In this document: positions 1 through 7,674 of the stretch, piece by piece | Layout: every line of letters starts with the position of its first letter | Position numbering within the stretch: position 1 is the first letter of the stretch | Origin: Levilactobacillus zymae | Lineage (GTDB): Bacteria > Bacillota > Bacilli > Lactobacillales > Lactobacillaceae | Direction of reading: 5' to 3' | Length of the DNA: 64,000 nt | NCBI RefSeq assembly: GCF_032190635.1 | Contig: NZ_JAVLAS010000001.1 | Location: forward strand, 1,674,001-1,738,000 | Position numbers and translations under genes: made by a program | The notes under the pieces: generated by a model | The model's database searches: none | What the model was told of the DNA's origin: nothing | What the model saw: the letters and a program-made list of their open reading frames with translations, nothing else

Positions 1-497
1 CTAGCCTGGGTTAGCAGTGCCGCAACTAAGGCCCCGCCGTCGACTCTTGCCCCACCACTGAGGAAGACCCCGGCTTGTGGGTTGGTCAGTAACGGCACCT
101 TGGCTTGAACTTCCTGGGCCGTCAACTGTTGGACCGTGCCCATCGCGGGAGCAGTCTTGCGTCGTTCCTGGGCCAAAGCATCTAGGGCTTCCAGGTCTGG
201 TAACGCAGCGCGGGTGACGATGGTCCCGGTCTGTTGATAGACCTCAGTACTTAGCTGCGCATCGTGGACCAATTGGGGATACAGGTCCGCCCCATCCTTA
301 GCCAAGTGATACCACCGCTGATTACGGCGCTTGGACAACCACGGCGAGATGATCCCGGCCGCCGCTTTACTGGCTTGGCCGTTCCCGTCATCGAATAAGG
401 TCACCTGTACATGTTGGGCGCCCGGTAACGTACTGAGATAGTACGCCGCGGTCGCGCCCACGATGCCGCCACCGATGATTGCAATTCGTTTTTGCAT
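1..497 (-). CDS. FAD-dependent oxidoreductase (DAO/DadA-like), C-terminus outside window
   Basis: Open reading frame that runs off the left edge. The N-terminus begins MQKRIAIIGGGIVGAT, a Rossmann dinucleotide-binding motif (GxGxxG, about residues 9-14), followed by an acidic strand end (LFDDG) and a KAAAGIISPW segment. These are typical of glycine/D-amino-acid oxidase-like flavoproteins (DAO family). About 165 codons are visible; full-length relatives have about 370. The ATG at 497 has AAGGAGGT 9 nt upstream. Expected role is FAD-linked oxidation of an amino acid or related amine; the substrate cannot be told from this fragment. Confidence 0.85.
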   Translation of the reverse strand, partial: MQKRIAIIGGGIVGATAAYYLSTLPGAQHVQVTLFDDGNGQASKAAAGIISPWLSKRRNQRWYHLAKDGADLYPQLVHDAQLSTEVYQQTGTIVTRAALPDLEALDALAQERRKTAPAMGTVQQLTAQEVQAKVPLLTNPQAGVFLSGGARVDGGALVAALLTQA

Positions 498-779
498 CTA
501 AATTCGACCTCCTTATACCGCCAATCTGACACTCGCTTTCATTCTAGCATAACTTCTTTGGCGGCGACGACGATTCTGTCCGGGGTTGGGGGAAAAAGCG
601 GTGAAAACTGCACGATTGGCCGGTTCAGCAGCGTTTAAGTTTGTTTAAACTCCCGGTCATCTTCAGGCTAGCGCTCCGCGTTCTCCCCAGCTCCACGGTG
701 AAAACTTCCTATAATAGTTTCAACCAGTAAACGTGTTAGACTAAGAGTAATTCTAACAACCTGTAAGGAAGTGTCTACC

Positions 780-992
780 ATGACTGAAGCCGATTCCGCC
801 AAGTATTCGATTACCGTAACGGCCGATGACGACGGCAACGTCAAATTGGCGTCCACCCTCGATGAGGGCCGCACCGTAAGCGCGCTGATGTTGTCGGCGC
901 TGAGCACCATCAAGAAGAGTCAACCGCAATTGACCCAAAAGCAGTTTCTCGCTATCTGTAACGGCATCTGGGACTATGATCAAAAGTATTGA
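780..992 (+). CDS. small conserved protein of unknown function (70 aa)
   Basis: Small acidic soluble protein beginning MTEADSAKYSITV and ending WDYDQKY. I do not recognise a family. A GTG lies at 771, but the AAGGAA ribosome site touches it, so the ATG at 780 (9-nt spacing) is the better start. No membrane segment or signal peptide is visible. It is monocistronic and converges on the nitroreductase gene across a shared hairpin terminator. Good coding appearance and a proper ribosome site suggest a real gene. Confidence 0.6.
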   Translation: MTEADSAKYSITVTADDDGNVKLASTLDEGRTVSALMLSALSTIKKSQPQLTQKQFLAICNGIWDYDQKY

Positions 993-996
993 GTCC

Positions 997-1050
997 ACGC
1001 AAAAGGGACGCCACCTTCACGTTTTCGTGTTGGTGACGCCCCTTTTTGAC
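997..1050. terminator. bidirectional hairpin terminator between convergent genes
   Basis: The arm AAAGGGACGCCACC pairs (with a G-U pair) with GGTGACGCCCCTTT, with an inner CACG/CGTG hairpin and a T run. It serves the small gene on the plus strand and the nitroreductase on the minus strand. Confidence 0.75.
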
Positions 1051-1060
1051 TGACTTTAAG

Positions 1061-1663
1061 TTACTTGAAAACCTTGAACCGGTCGGCATCGGCCATGAAG
1101 TCCTTGTCGCCCGCCGGCGCTTCGATGGACCCAAAGTCCATTTCGGCCCGTAGTTGCCAGCTCGCTGGGATATCAAAGGCGGTCCGCACCTGGTCATCGA
1201 TCAGTGGATTATAGTGTTGAATGTTCGCACCCAAGCCATTTTCCGCTAAGGACGTCCAGACCGCGAATTGCGCGTTCCCTTGCGCCTGTTCCGACCAGTC
1301 ACGGAAGTTGTCGGCGTACAGTGGGAAATTGTCCTCAAATTGCTTGACCACGGCGGTATCCGTAAAGAACAACACCGTCCCAAACGCGGCCTTGAAGCCG
1401 TTGACCTTGTCCGCCGTCTTGGCGAAGGCATCATCGTCCTTGACCACCTTACGTAGTTCGTCGTGCACGATGTCCCAGAGTCGGTCGTGGGCCTGGTTGA
1501 ACAGGATCACGGCCCGGGTCGTCTGGTTGTTAAACGGCGTTGGCGCCAACTTGATGTTGGTTTTAATCAGGTCCGTTAAGTCGTCCGGCGTGGCGGTCAC
1601 GTTGCGGCCTAAGGCGTAGATACTTCGACGTTGTTTCGCTAAATCAATTAATTGGGTTTTCAT
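1061..1663 (-). CDS. nitroreductase family protein (Frm2/HBN1-like)
   Basis: A 200-residue protein with the layout of the compact FMN-dependent nitroreductases of the fungal Frm2/HBN1 type: N-terminal RRSIYALGR, then APTPFNNQTTRAVILF, the FMN-contact region rich in Ser/Thr/Asn, and a C-terminal WQLRAEMDFGSIEAP. The family reduces nitro compounds or quinones with NAD(P)H in the cytosol. The start ATG at 1663 has GAGGAC upstream. A TTACTTT/AAAGTAA dyad overlaps the promoter region (1743-1759), so redox-responsive repression is plausible. The physiological substrate is unknown. Confidence 0.85.
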   Translation of the reverse strand: MKTQLIDLAKQRRSIYALGRNVTATPDDLTDLIKTNIKLAPTPFNNQTTRAVILFNQAHDRLWDIVHDELRKVVKDDDAFAKTADKVNGFKAAFGTVLFFTDTAVVKQFEDNFPLYADNFRDWSEQAQGNAQFAVWTSLAENGLGANIQHYNPLIDDQVRTAFDIPASWQLRAEMDFGSIEAPAGDKDFMADADRFKVFK

Positions 1664-1742
1664 TAGGTAAAGTCCTCACTTTTTAGAATTAAGTTTTAGT
1701 TTAACCAGCAGAACATCTCTGGTGTGAATCTAGCATATCAAC

Positions 1743-1759
1743 TTACTTTTTGAAAGTAA
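1743..1759. promoter_or_regulatory. palindromic operator candidate upstream of nitroreductase
   Basis: A 17-nt perfect dyad, TTACTTT-TTG-AAAGTAA, lies about 80 nt upstream of the nitroreductase start and overlaps its likely -35 region. It resembles, with one extra central base, the TACT...AGTA sites of HxlR-type redox repressors such as YodB. The assignment is by resemblance only. Confidence 0.45.
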
Positions 1760-1765
1760 AGGATT

Positions 1766-2290
1766 TTAACTTGCGGGTCGTAAAAGTTGGGTGACCTGTT
1801 GTTGGACCCACTCACCGGTGTAGGTCGCGGGCGGTTGACATAACACGCCGAGTAAAAAGGTCCACACCGCCGCTACTTGGTCGGGCGCCACAGTCACCTG
1901 CGCCTGAGCACCCCACAAGGTCAAGACCGTCTTAAGACTCTGGGGCAGCGGCCAGGGCGCCGTTAGCACGAAGGCTACCGCGCGGGGGTGGTCCTGCTGA
2001 TAGGCCAACAGGTTAGCAATTAAACGCTGAAGCATGGTGGTCGCGTCCGGTGAGTCCAACACCCCCGCTCGCAACGCCGCCCCCACCTCGTCTAAGATCT
2101 CCGCCCGTAACGTCGCCAGTAGACTGGCCTTGTCGGGAAAATGACGATAAATCGCCGCGGGCGTCACCGCCAAGAAACGGGCCAACTGGCGGAGCGATAT
2201 TTGGTCCGCGCCAGCAGTCTCAAGTTCTTGCCGGGCGCGCTGCTGAATTACCGCGGCTAAGTTTTCCCGGTGATACGGTTGTTTGGTCAT
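1766..2290 (-). CDS. TetR/AcrR family transcriptional regulator
   Basis: A 174-residue TetR-type repressor. The N-terminal helix-turn-helix covers about residues 12-50 (ISLRQLARFLAVTPAAIYRH), with the signature AIYRHF and KASLL. The C-terminal ligand domain is of the short WHG-like type. The ATG at 2290 follows AAGGAGGG. It is divergently transcribed from the CPBP protease gene, and the spacer between them holds a 51-nt inverted repeat that is the obvious operator, so it probably represses itself and its neighbour. The inducer is unknown. Confidence 0.9.
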   Translation of the reverse strand: MTKQPYHRENLAAVIQQRARQELETAGADQISLRQLARFLAVTPAAIYRHFPDKASLLATLRAEILDEVGAALRAGVLDSPDATTMLQRLIANLLAYQQDHPRAVAFVLTAPWPLPQSLKTVLTLWGAQAQVTVAPDQVAAVWTFLLGVLCQPPATYTGEWVQQQVTQLLRPAS

Positions 2291-2334
2291 CTTAACGCCC
2301 TCCTTAGGCTAACACTGATGCCATCACTATTTTA

Positions 2335-2385
2335 AGCCTATATTATCACTGTTCACATTAAATGTAAACAGTGATAACATAGGCT
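2335..2385. promoter_or_regulatory. 51-nt inverted repeat, TetR operator in divergent promoter
   Basis: The arms AGCCTATaTTATCACTGTT and AACAGTGATAAcATAGGCT flank an ACAT-TAA-ATGT centre. The dyad is almost perfect over 51 nt and lies between the divergent tetR-type gene and the CPBP gene. Its length could fit two repressor dimers. Confidence 0.75.
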
Positions 2386-2478
2386 GCTTTTAGCTAACCT
2401 TTACGCTTTTTTTACACGTTAAACCACTGAATGGGCTTACAATGAAGGTAATCATCCTATTAGAAAAGAGTCGTCCTT

Positions 2479-3144
2479 ATGTCTGAAATCGTTTCTCGTC
2501 GCCGTTTAACCTGGCAATTCGCGGGCTTCTGGCTCACCTGGTTAGTGGTCCAGGTCGTCATCAATTCCCCCATCGAGCACCACTTGTCTGGTTGGTCCCA
2601 AGAGCTGACCCTCGATGCCATCAAATTAGTCGTCTGGCTGGGCGGTGGCTGGTGGTTCATCCATCAGGCCCAGCCCCAAACGCTCGCCATCGCCCCACGA
2701 GATCAGTGGCGGCCCAACTGGCACTTCACGGCCGGTTACCTCGTCTGGGGGGTCATCGTGATCTACCTGCTCGGCCAATTCTGGCTCGCCCACCACGGTC
2801 TACGCGTCAGTCATAGCTTTCTGTCCGAGTACTGGGGCCGCTACTTCGTGGTCGTGGGGATCACCGAGGAGTTCGTTTTCCGGGGGTACTTCTTAAACGC
2901 CCTGCTTAAACACACCAGCTTCGCTTGGGCCAACACCATTCAGGCCATCGCCTTCACCGCGATGCACATCCCCCGTTACCTCACCACTATTCCGCCGATG
3001 AGTCCCACGGCCTGGCTCAGTAACCTGGTCTCCGTTGCCCTACTGGGTGCCCTCTTCGGCTGGTTGTACGCCAAGAGTCGGTCACTCTGGCCCGGCATCG
3101 TCGTCCACATGACCTGGGATATTCTGGTCACGTTATTCGCGTAA
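2479..3144 (+). CDS. CPBP family intramembrane glutamic endopeptidase
   Basis: A 221-residue membrane protein with several hydrophobic segments. The CPBP (Abi/CAAX-protease-like) motifs are present: motif 1 EEFVFR at 130-135, a motif 2 histidine (H163, in TAMHIPRYL) and motif 3 HMTWD at 210-214, which together make the intramembrane active site. In lactic acid bacteria such proteins are often linked to bacteriocin self-immunity or protein maturation; no bacteriocin gene is nearby. Expression is probably controlled by the divergent TetR regulator. The ribosome site is weak. Confidence 0.9.
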   Translation: MSEIVSRRRLTWQFAGFWLTWLVVQVVINSPIEHHLSGWSQELTLDAIKLVVWLGGGWWFIHQAQPQTLAIAPRDQWRPNWHFTAGYLVWGVIVIYLLGQFWLAHHGLRVSHSFLSEYWGRYFVVVGITEEFVFRGYFLNALLKHTSFAWANTIQAIAFTAMHIPRYLTTIPPMSPTAWLSNLVSVALLGALFGWLYAKSRSLWPGIVVHMTWDILVTLFA

Positions 3145-3170
3145 GCTGGCACTCATTATCGAAGTCAATC

Positions 3171-3227
3171 AAAAAAAGAATTGTCCCGCTAAACGATTTC
3201 AATCATTTAGCGGGACAATTCTTTTTT
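3171..3227. terminator. very long perfect hairpin terminator
   Basis: More than 20 perfectly paired bases (AAAAAGAATTGTCCCGCTAAA and its complement) around a 12-nt loop, with A and T tracts on both sides. It acts in both directions downstream of the CPBP gene. Confidence 0.9.
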
Positions 3228-3401
3228 ATAGCTAAGTCTTATTGGTTAACCAAATATAATTCTGAGAAGGATGGTTAGATAAATCCCACAGATTTGCGAG
3301 TCCTTCTTCCTGTTATTTTTCTGGATTTTTGGCGCTAATCATTATATGCTCAGCGTAAGAAGTAGGAAGTAAGACGTAAAACAAAATAGGAGGTTGGCAC
3401 C

Positions 3402-3683
3402 ATGTTAAACAAACCAACCAGTTATCGTATTAAACTGTCTAGCAAAGGTCAGATGGTCCTCCCTGCCCAGCTGCGACATGACCTAGGCTTAAAATCAGGC
3501 GACGAACTACAGCTAACCGTTGCTGCCGATGGTTCTATGACTTTAGAAGCCAAGCCGCTTGATTGGAATGACTTAATCAAAGGGTTGCCCACCGAGAACG
3601 TTGACATTGACGAAAATGGTAATTTTGATAAAAGTCAATCTCCGGAATTCTATAAATGGATGAAGGGTGATGATCCCGATTAG
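3402..3683 (+). CDS. AbrB/MazE-type antitoxin
   Basis: A 93-residue protein. The N-terminal swapped-hairpin AbrB DNA-binding domain covers about residues 7-50 (IKLSSKGQMVLPAQLRHDLG, then LKSGDELQLTV). The acidic C-terminal tail (about 58-93) is of the kind that neutralises a toxin. AGGAGGT stands 9 nt before the ATG. Its 3' end overlaps the start of the next gene by 17 nt, the usual arrangement of an antitoxin-toxin operon. It is probably autoregulated through the AbrB domain, together with the toxin. Confidence 0.85.
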   Translation: MLNKPTSYRIKLSSKGQMVLPAQLRHDLGLKSGDELQLTVAADGSMTLEAKPLDWNDLIKGLPTENVDIDENGNFDKSQSPEFYKWMKGDDPD

Positions 3684-4056
3684 CCCCGCGTCCTTTGATA
3701 ACTTAGAACTAAACGATTCGATCATGATTCACCTACCCTACACCATGACCTCAAAAGGCCAAGTCAAGCATTTTAATCGACCGGCACTGGTACTACTACT
3801 CAAAAATAACCGAGCAATCGTTTTTCACTGTACGAGTAAATTTTCCACTAAAACGCCCGCCATTCAAGCGCGTTACTACAAAATTAATGATTGGCTGGCT
3901 GCCGGACTGAAAAAACAGTCATACATTGATGTCGGTCGTGCCTACTCCATTAATATTTCAGCAATTTTGCGACAACATCCTATTGGAAAACTCACTCTAA
4001 ATGATCAATTAGGTCTACAGGAGTTCTTAGCAACTTGGCGTAACCAACAAAAGTGA
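3667..4056 (+). CDS. PemK/MazF-like toxin
   Basis: A 129-residue protein, second in the antitoxin-toxin pair. NDSIMIHLPYTM followed by HFNRPALVLLL matches the start of the MazF/PemK fold (G-D-IVWVPF ... RPALVL). The final part (VGRAYSINISAIL ... LQEFLATW) resembles the last strand and helix. Members cut RNA at short sequences. The start may be GTG 3667 or ATG 3670. The family call is by motif layout; sequence divergence from classical MazF is high, so activity is inferred. Confidence 0.7.
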   Translation: MMIPISPASFDNLELNDSIMIHLPYTMTSKGQVKHFNRPALVLLLKNNRAIVFHCTSKFSTKTPAIQARYYKINDWLAAGLKKQSYIDVGRAYSINISAILRQHPIGKLTLNDQLGLQEFLATWRNQQK

Positions 4057-4060
4057 CGAA

Positions 4061-4103
4061 AAAACGACCTTAGAAATCAAAAAGGATTTCTAAGGTCGTT
4101 TTA
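4061..4103. terminator. hairpin terminator after toxin gene
   Basis: A perfect stem, AAAACGACCTTAGAAATC with its complement around an AAAAAG loop, ending in TTTT. Confidence 0.9.
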
Positions 4104-4223
4104 ATTGGTAGATTCAAAAATAAGCTCAGTCTTCAATAACTACTCTGCGGCCGTAGTGTAAACACAAGCATCGTCTTGGCACGTATCGGTGTCAAGGGCG
4201 ATTTAAAAATGTCGGTTTGGCGG

Positions 4224-4440
4224 TCAACCGACGCCTTTTAGTCGATATTTAATCCCCAAATGTTGAGAATAACGTGCACCTTGTGTTGCCGGTAAGGCGT
4301 GACGGCCCATGCTTTTCCGCCAGACCAACTTAACCGAATTGGAACGCGCAGCCGAATACTGACTGTTAGCTGAAGCCATAACGGTAGTAGCCCCTAACAT
4401 GCCCACCCCAACTACTAAGGCACTTTTTACATTTTTTCAT
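4224..4440 (-). pseudogene. frameshifted, truncated paralog of the secreted protein at 15284
   Basis: The ATG at 4440 is well placed behind AGGAGGAG. It is followed by a run of six A that puts the reading frame one base off. With five A the product would be a classical signal peptide (MKNVKSALVVGVGMLGATTVMA) followed by SQYSAARSNSVKLVWRKSMG and ARYSQHLGIKY, which closely matches residues 32-70 of the secreted protein encoded at 15284-16093. It then stops after YRLKGVG, so the rest of the domain is missing. Either a decayed copy or, less likely, a phase-variable A-tract switch; a sequencing error in the A-run would restore only the signal peptide, not the lost C-terminus. Confidence 0.7.
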
Positions 4441-4574
4441 AGTCTGCTCCTCCTACTAGTTAGGTTAGTGCTTTACCAGGGTAAATCATACAACCCTTCT
4501 TAACTATCATGAAAATGTATTCATTCCCCAGCATAGTAATCATTCACAACTAACAACCAATATCGTGACAAACT

Positions 4575-4621
4575 AAAAGTTGGCCCTAGAAACCGTTAAA
4601 CGATTTCTAGGGCCAACTTTT
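4575..4621. terminator. long perfect hairpin, terminator-like
   Basis: AAAAGTTGGCCCTAGAAA pairs perfectly with TTTCTAGGGCCAACTTTT around an 11-nt loop. It lies in a gene-free stretch (4441-4698) between the surface-protein remnant and the NUDIX gene. I see no other gene there. Confidence 0.8.
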
Positions 4622-4698
4622 AATAATCGATATTTAGGAATCAATGTCTCCAAATGCCTGAATAGGTTATTTAAGCACCGTCAGAGCATCCCCGTACC

Positions 4699-5172
4699 TC
4701 AGTAGCGGGTCGTCCCCGTATCCTCGTGTAGTTCGCCGTCCCACTGTTCGCTGACCACGGCGGCCGTTTCGCGGCGAAAGACCCGCAGTAACGTCAAGAG
4801 GCTTTCGGCGCTGTTTTCAACCGTCAGTTCATTTTCGGGCAACCAGTACACCCGGCCCTCCGTGCTAGCGTGCAACTCCCCGGTGAATTGGTCGCTTTGG
4901 TACAATAGTCCCAACTTGCGCCGGCCCCCGGCCACGTCGAACCACTCGCAGGTGCCGCAGAATTCGGCGGTGGTCAAGACCAAACCGGTTTCTTCGCGGA
5001 CCTCGCGGATGGCGGCACTGAGCCCGCTTTCGCCGACCTCGACGTGTCCCCCGGGAAAACTATGCCCGGCCTTCCAGGGTACGTTGACCTTATCTTCGAC
5101 CAGCACTTGTTTGGTTTGGGGATCACGCACCAAGACCATGGTGACTAATTCGACGGGTTGCGTTCGGGACAT
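4699..5172 (-). CDS. NUDIX hydrolase
   Basis: A 157-residue protein with a complete Nudix box (GHVEVGESG...REVREETGL: G-x5-E-x7-REV-x-EE-x-G-L, about residues 42-64), the Mg2+-binding site that cleaves nucleoside diphosphates linked to another moiety. It resembles the MutT/YjhB-like 8-oxo-dGTP diphosphatase group of lactobacilli. The ATG at 5172 (MSRTQPVELV) is chosen because GAGGAG is 8 nt upstream; the GTG at 5181 would abut that site. It stands alone. Substrate cannot be told from sequence. Confidence 0.9.
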   Translation of the reverse strand: MSRTQPVELVTMVLVRDPQTKQVLVEDKVNVPWKAGHSFPGGHVEVGESGLSAAIREVREETGLVLTTAEFCGTCEWFDVAGGRRKLGLLYQSDQFTGELHASTEGRVYWLPENELTVENSAESLLTLLRVFRRETAAVVSEQWDGELHEDTGTTRY

Positions 5173-5226
5173 CTGAACCACTCCTCTAAGCTTTTTCTTC
5201 CATTATATCAGTTTCCGGGTAAACAA

Positions 5227-5255
5227 AAAGGAGGCTCACGGGCCTCCCTTATTTT
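5227..5255 (-). terminator. terminator of small membrane protein gene
   Basis: On the minus strand, GGGAGGCCCGTGAGCCTCC is followed by TTTTTG. Confidence 0.7.
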
Positions 5256-5265
5256 GACGTTCAGT

Positions 5266-5454
5266 TTAAGCTTGACGTTGATTATTGTTTTTAGATTTCA
5301 TGAGCAGGGCTTCGCCACCGTAGCACAGCACAGCCAGTGCCGCGAACGCAACCGGAAAGCCGACGGCCCAAAGCAGCGACTTCATCAGTACCAGACTCAA
5401 CAACAGAACTGACAGCACTACCATCACAATTAAAACCAAAGTATCTTTTTTCAT
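5266..5454 (-). CDS. small two-segment membrane protein (62 aa)
   Basis: MKKDTLVLIVMVVLSVLLLS and LLWAVGFPVAFAALAVLCYG form two membrane helices, followed by a basic, Asn/Gln-rich tail (KSKNNNQRQA) likely facing the cytoplasm. The ATG at 5454 lies behind GGGGGAA; a longer frame to 5544 has no ribosome site and codes for a non-hydrophobic extension. It sits directly downstream of amtB in the same direction but 115 nt away, so it may or may not share its transcript. Function unknown. Confidence 0.6.
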   Translation of the reverse strand: MKKDTLVLIVMVVLSVLLLSLVLMKSLLWAVGFPVAFAALAVLCYGGEALLMKSKNNNQRQA

Positions 5455-5569
5455 AGTTATTCCCCCGATTCCCCGAATATTTGTGGCCCCAACCACATTT
5501 ACAGGGTAGCAAATTCGCCGAGGAGTTGCAAACTTCCACGCCAATCTTAATGAAACCTAAACTAACGTT

Positions 5570-6916
5570 TTACGAACGGTGGTCTAGACTTGACCCCGCC
5601 GGTTGACTCGCATGGTGCAACCGTTCCAGTTGCCCCCTAAACTCTGGGGCGTACTTTTCTTGATCGGAGGTAAAGGCGCTTAGCTTGGCGTTTAGGCTGA
5701 TGGTGTAATCGGCGTGTTCGCCGTGCTCGCCTTCATCCAAGCCCTGGCGTTCCTCAACGGCGTTAACCCGCATTGGAATAAACTGCTTCAAGATCCAGAT
5801 CAACAGGCTACCCACAATTGCAACAAAGGCAATCGTAAAGACCGTCGCCAGCAACTGAATTCCTAACAGGTGCCAACCGCCACCGTAGGCTAAGCCGTTC
5901 GTGGTCACGACCGAGTTAACGGACTTGGTGGCGAAGACCCCGGTCAAGATACTGCCGACGATGCCGCTAACCCCGTGACACCCGAAGGCATCCAACGCGT
6001 CGTCCACGCCCAGTCGTGGCTTGAGTAACGTGATGAAGCTATAGCTGGCTAACGTGGCAATTGCCCCAATAGCCATGGCCCCCGGAATCGTGACGTAGCC
6101 GGCCGCCGGGGTAATCCCGACCAGCCCACACAACGTCCCGGTGCAGACCCCGACCAACGTTGGCTTGCCGGTGGTCCAGACGTCTAAGATCATCCAGACC
6201 ACCATCGATACACCGGTCGCTACCGTGGTGGTAATCGCCGCTTGCATGGCCACGTTGTTCACGGCTAGCGCACTGCCGGCGTTAAAGCCGTACCAGCCGA
6301 TCCACAGAATGGTCGTGCCCAGTAAGACCCACGGTAAGTTGTAGTGGTTCTTGCTGTCGACCTTAAGGCGCGGTCCCAACCAGATGGATAAGATCAGCGC
6401 CGTGACCCCGGCGTTGATGTGCACGACGGTCCCGCCGGCAAAGTCTAGCACACCCAAGTTGGCTAACCAGCCGTCCGGACTCCAAACCAAGTGAACCATC
6501 GGGTAATAGATAAAGATGGACCACATGATCAAAAACGCCAGTAAGAACTTAAAATGTGTCCGACCGACGATCGCCCCAACGAACAATGCCGGCGTGATGA
6601 TCGCAAACATCATTTGAAATAGGGAATAGTCGCCGATCGGAATCTTCGTGGCGGTCAGCCCGCCCAGATTGACGCCGGCCATGAAAATGTGTTTGAGGTT
6701 GCCCACAACGCCCAAGATGTTCCCGGAAAACGCCAGCGTATAGCCCAAGGCGATCCACAACACAATCGCGACCCCCGTCATAATAAAGACGGATAACATG
6801 GTGTTGACCACGTTCTTTTCGGTGACCAGACCACCGTAGAAGAAGGCCAACCCGGGAGTCATAAATAAGACCAAGATACTCGCAATTAACACAAATGCCG
6901 TATTTGCCAGATTCAT
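5570..6916 (-). CDS. amtB: AmtB ammonium transporter
   Basis: A 448-residue polytopic protein of the Amt/Rh family, which conducts ammonium across the membrane. Family marks: N-terminal MTPGLAFFYGGLV, the DFAGGTVVHINAG signature in the fifth helix, LGTTILWIGWYGFNAGSA, and the twin-His region (VVHINAG; DAFGCHGVSGIVGSI). About 11 membrane segments are followed by a cytoplasmic tail of some 65 residues. The ATG at 6916 is 8 nt from GAGGG; a TTG 6 nt earlier is a poorer start. No PII (glnK) gene is adjacent, which is unusual for amtB operons. Confidence 0.95.
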   Translation of the reverse strand: MNLANTAFVLIASILVLFMTPGLAFFYGGLVTEKNVVNTMLSVFIMTGVAIVLWIALGYTLAFSGNILGVVGNLKHIFMAGVNLGGLTATKIPIGDYSLFQMMFAIITPALFVGAIVGRTHFKFLLAFLIMWSIFIYYPMVHLVWSPDGWLANLGVLDFAGGTVVHINAGVTALILSIWLGPRLKVDSKNHYNLPWVLLGTTILWIGWYGFNAGSALAVNNVAMQAAITTTVATGVSMVVWMILDVWTTGKPTLVGVCTGTLCGLVGITPAAGYVTIPGAMAIGAIATLASYSFITLLKPRLGVDDALDAFGCHGVSGIVGSILTGVFATKSVNSVVTTNGLAYGGGWHLLGIQLLATVFTIAFVAIVGSLLIWILKQFIPMRVNAVEERQGLDEGEHGEHADYTISLNAKLSAFTSDQEKYAPEFRGQLERLHHASQPAGSSLDHRS

Positions 6917-7021
6917 TCGCAACGCCCTCTCTGCTCTTTATGTAATAAGTTCTAACACCAAAATGACGGTTTGTCATGCTGTTTTTCATTTTTGACGGCC
7001 ATTCGATAGATGATTTAACAA

Positions 7022-7068
7022 AGAAAGGGGCCACAACTGCTAAAATATCAGTAGTTGTAGCCCCTTTA
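7022..7068 (-). terminator. terminator of the small HTH-like gene
   Basis: AAAGGGGC and GCCCCTTT arms with a continued ACAACT/AGTTGT stem, followed by T-rich sequence. It lies downstream of the gene ending at 7108. Confidence 0.75.
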
Positions 7069-7107
7069 TTATTTTATGTAATTTTTTCTCACATGCCGGT
7101 CATTGGC

Positions 7108-7335
7108 CTAGGCCGACTCCCAACAAGCTTGATGGTACTTCTCCTCGTAGATGGCCACAACTTCGCGGACCGCGCACAGCTTTTCCGCCTGGGCCAACGT
7201 CAGACTCGTGACGGCCATCCGGTGCTCCCGTAACGCCTTAAACTGATCCGCGGAGATTCCCGTGAGCCGACTCAACTCCGTGTTCAACAACGAACTCTCC
7301 AAAATAAAGCGAATATCCCCATAAACGCCAGTCAT
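7108..7335 (-). CDS. small HTH-like protein (75 aa), paralog of the gene at 9536
   Basis: Sequence MTGVYGDIRFILESSLLNTE with the pattern LSRLTGISADQFKALREH and SLTLAQAEKL reads like a shortened Cro/XRE-type helix-turn-helix. The protein at 9536-9751 has the same arrangement (LAQATGVPVKLINNLL, then DITLAQAERL). No recognised effector domain. The gene lies 74 nt behind a 40-codon small ORF on the same strand and ends before a strong terminator. Could be a DNA-binding micro-regulator; function unproven. Confidence 0.6.
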   Translation of the reverse strand: MTGVYGDIRFILESSLLNTELSRLTGISADQFKALREHRMAVTSLTLAQAEKLCAVREVVAIYEEKYHQACWESA

Positions 7336-7409
7336 GCCATTTCCCCCATGAATTCTAATTTGTGGTACAGACCAATTGTACCCAAAATTAGCAGAAATTG
7401 CACGGATGA

Positions 7410-7532
7410 TTAATTATTAATATTATTATCATGACTGGCCTGGTCGGTCGCCTGCGCCGTCCAGCGGATCAACTCTGGATACGGTAATAAGGCGTTAAAG
7501 ATCAGTTGGCTATAGCTATAGAATGAAAGCAT
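7410..7532 (-). CDS. 40-aa small protein
   Basis: The ATG at 7532 is preceded by AGGGGAG at good spacing. The product starts MLSFYSYSQLIFNALLPYPE and ends with an Asn-rich tail. The N-terminal half is hydrophobic/aromatic and might associate with the membrane. It is short, but the ribosome site and codon use support translation. It is the first gene of a possible two-gene unit with the HTH-like gene at 7108. No family recognised. Confidence 0.45.
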   Translation of the reverse strand: MLSFYSYSQLIFNALLPYPELIRWTAQATDQASHDNNINN

Positions 7533-7631
7533 GTGTGGTTCTCCCCTATAATAAATATTTTTATCATTAATCAAGAACTCTTAGTTTTGGGTTCCCTAAC
7601 TATTTTACCAAAGATCCTCCCACCGGACCAC

Positions 7632-7664
7632 CCCAAAAAGGCCTAACCTCTAAGAAGTTAGACC
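7632..7664 (-). terminator. terminator of HIT gene
   Basis: Minus strand: AAAGGTCTAACTTC-TTA-GAGGTTAGGCCTTTTT. Confidence 0.8.
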
Positions 7665-7674
7665 TTTGCGTCAT

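Noticed and set aside
6549..7034. 161-codon minus-strand frame reaching upstream of amtB.
   Set aside because: Out-of-frame overlap with amtB; no domain and no ribosome site.
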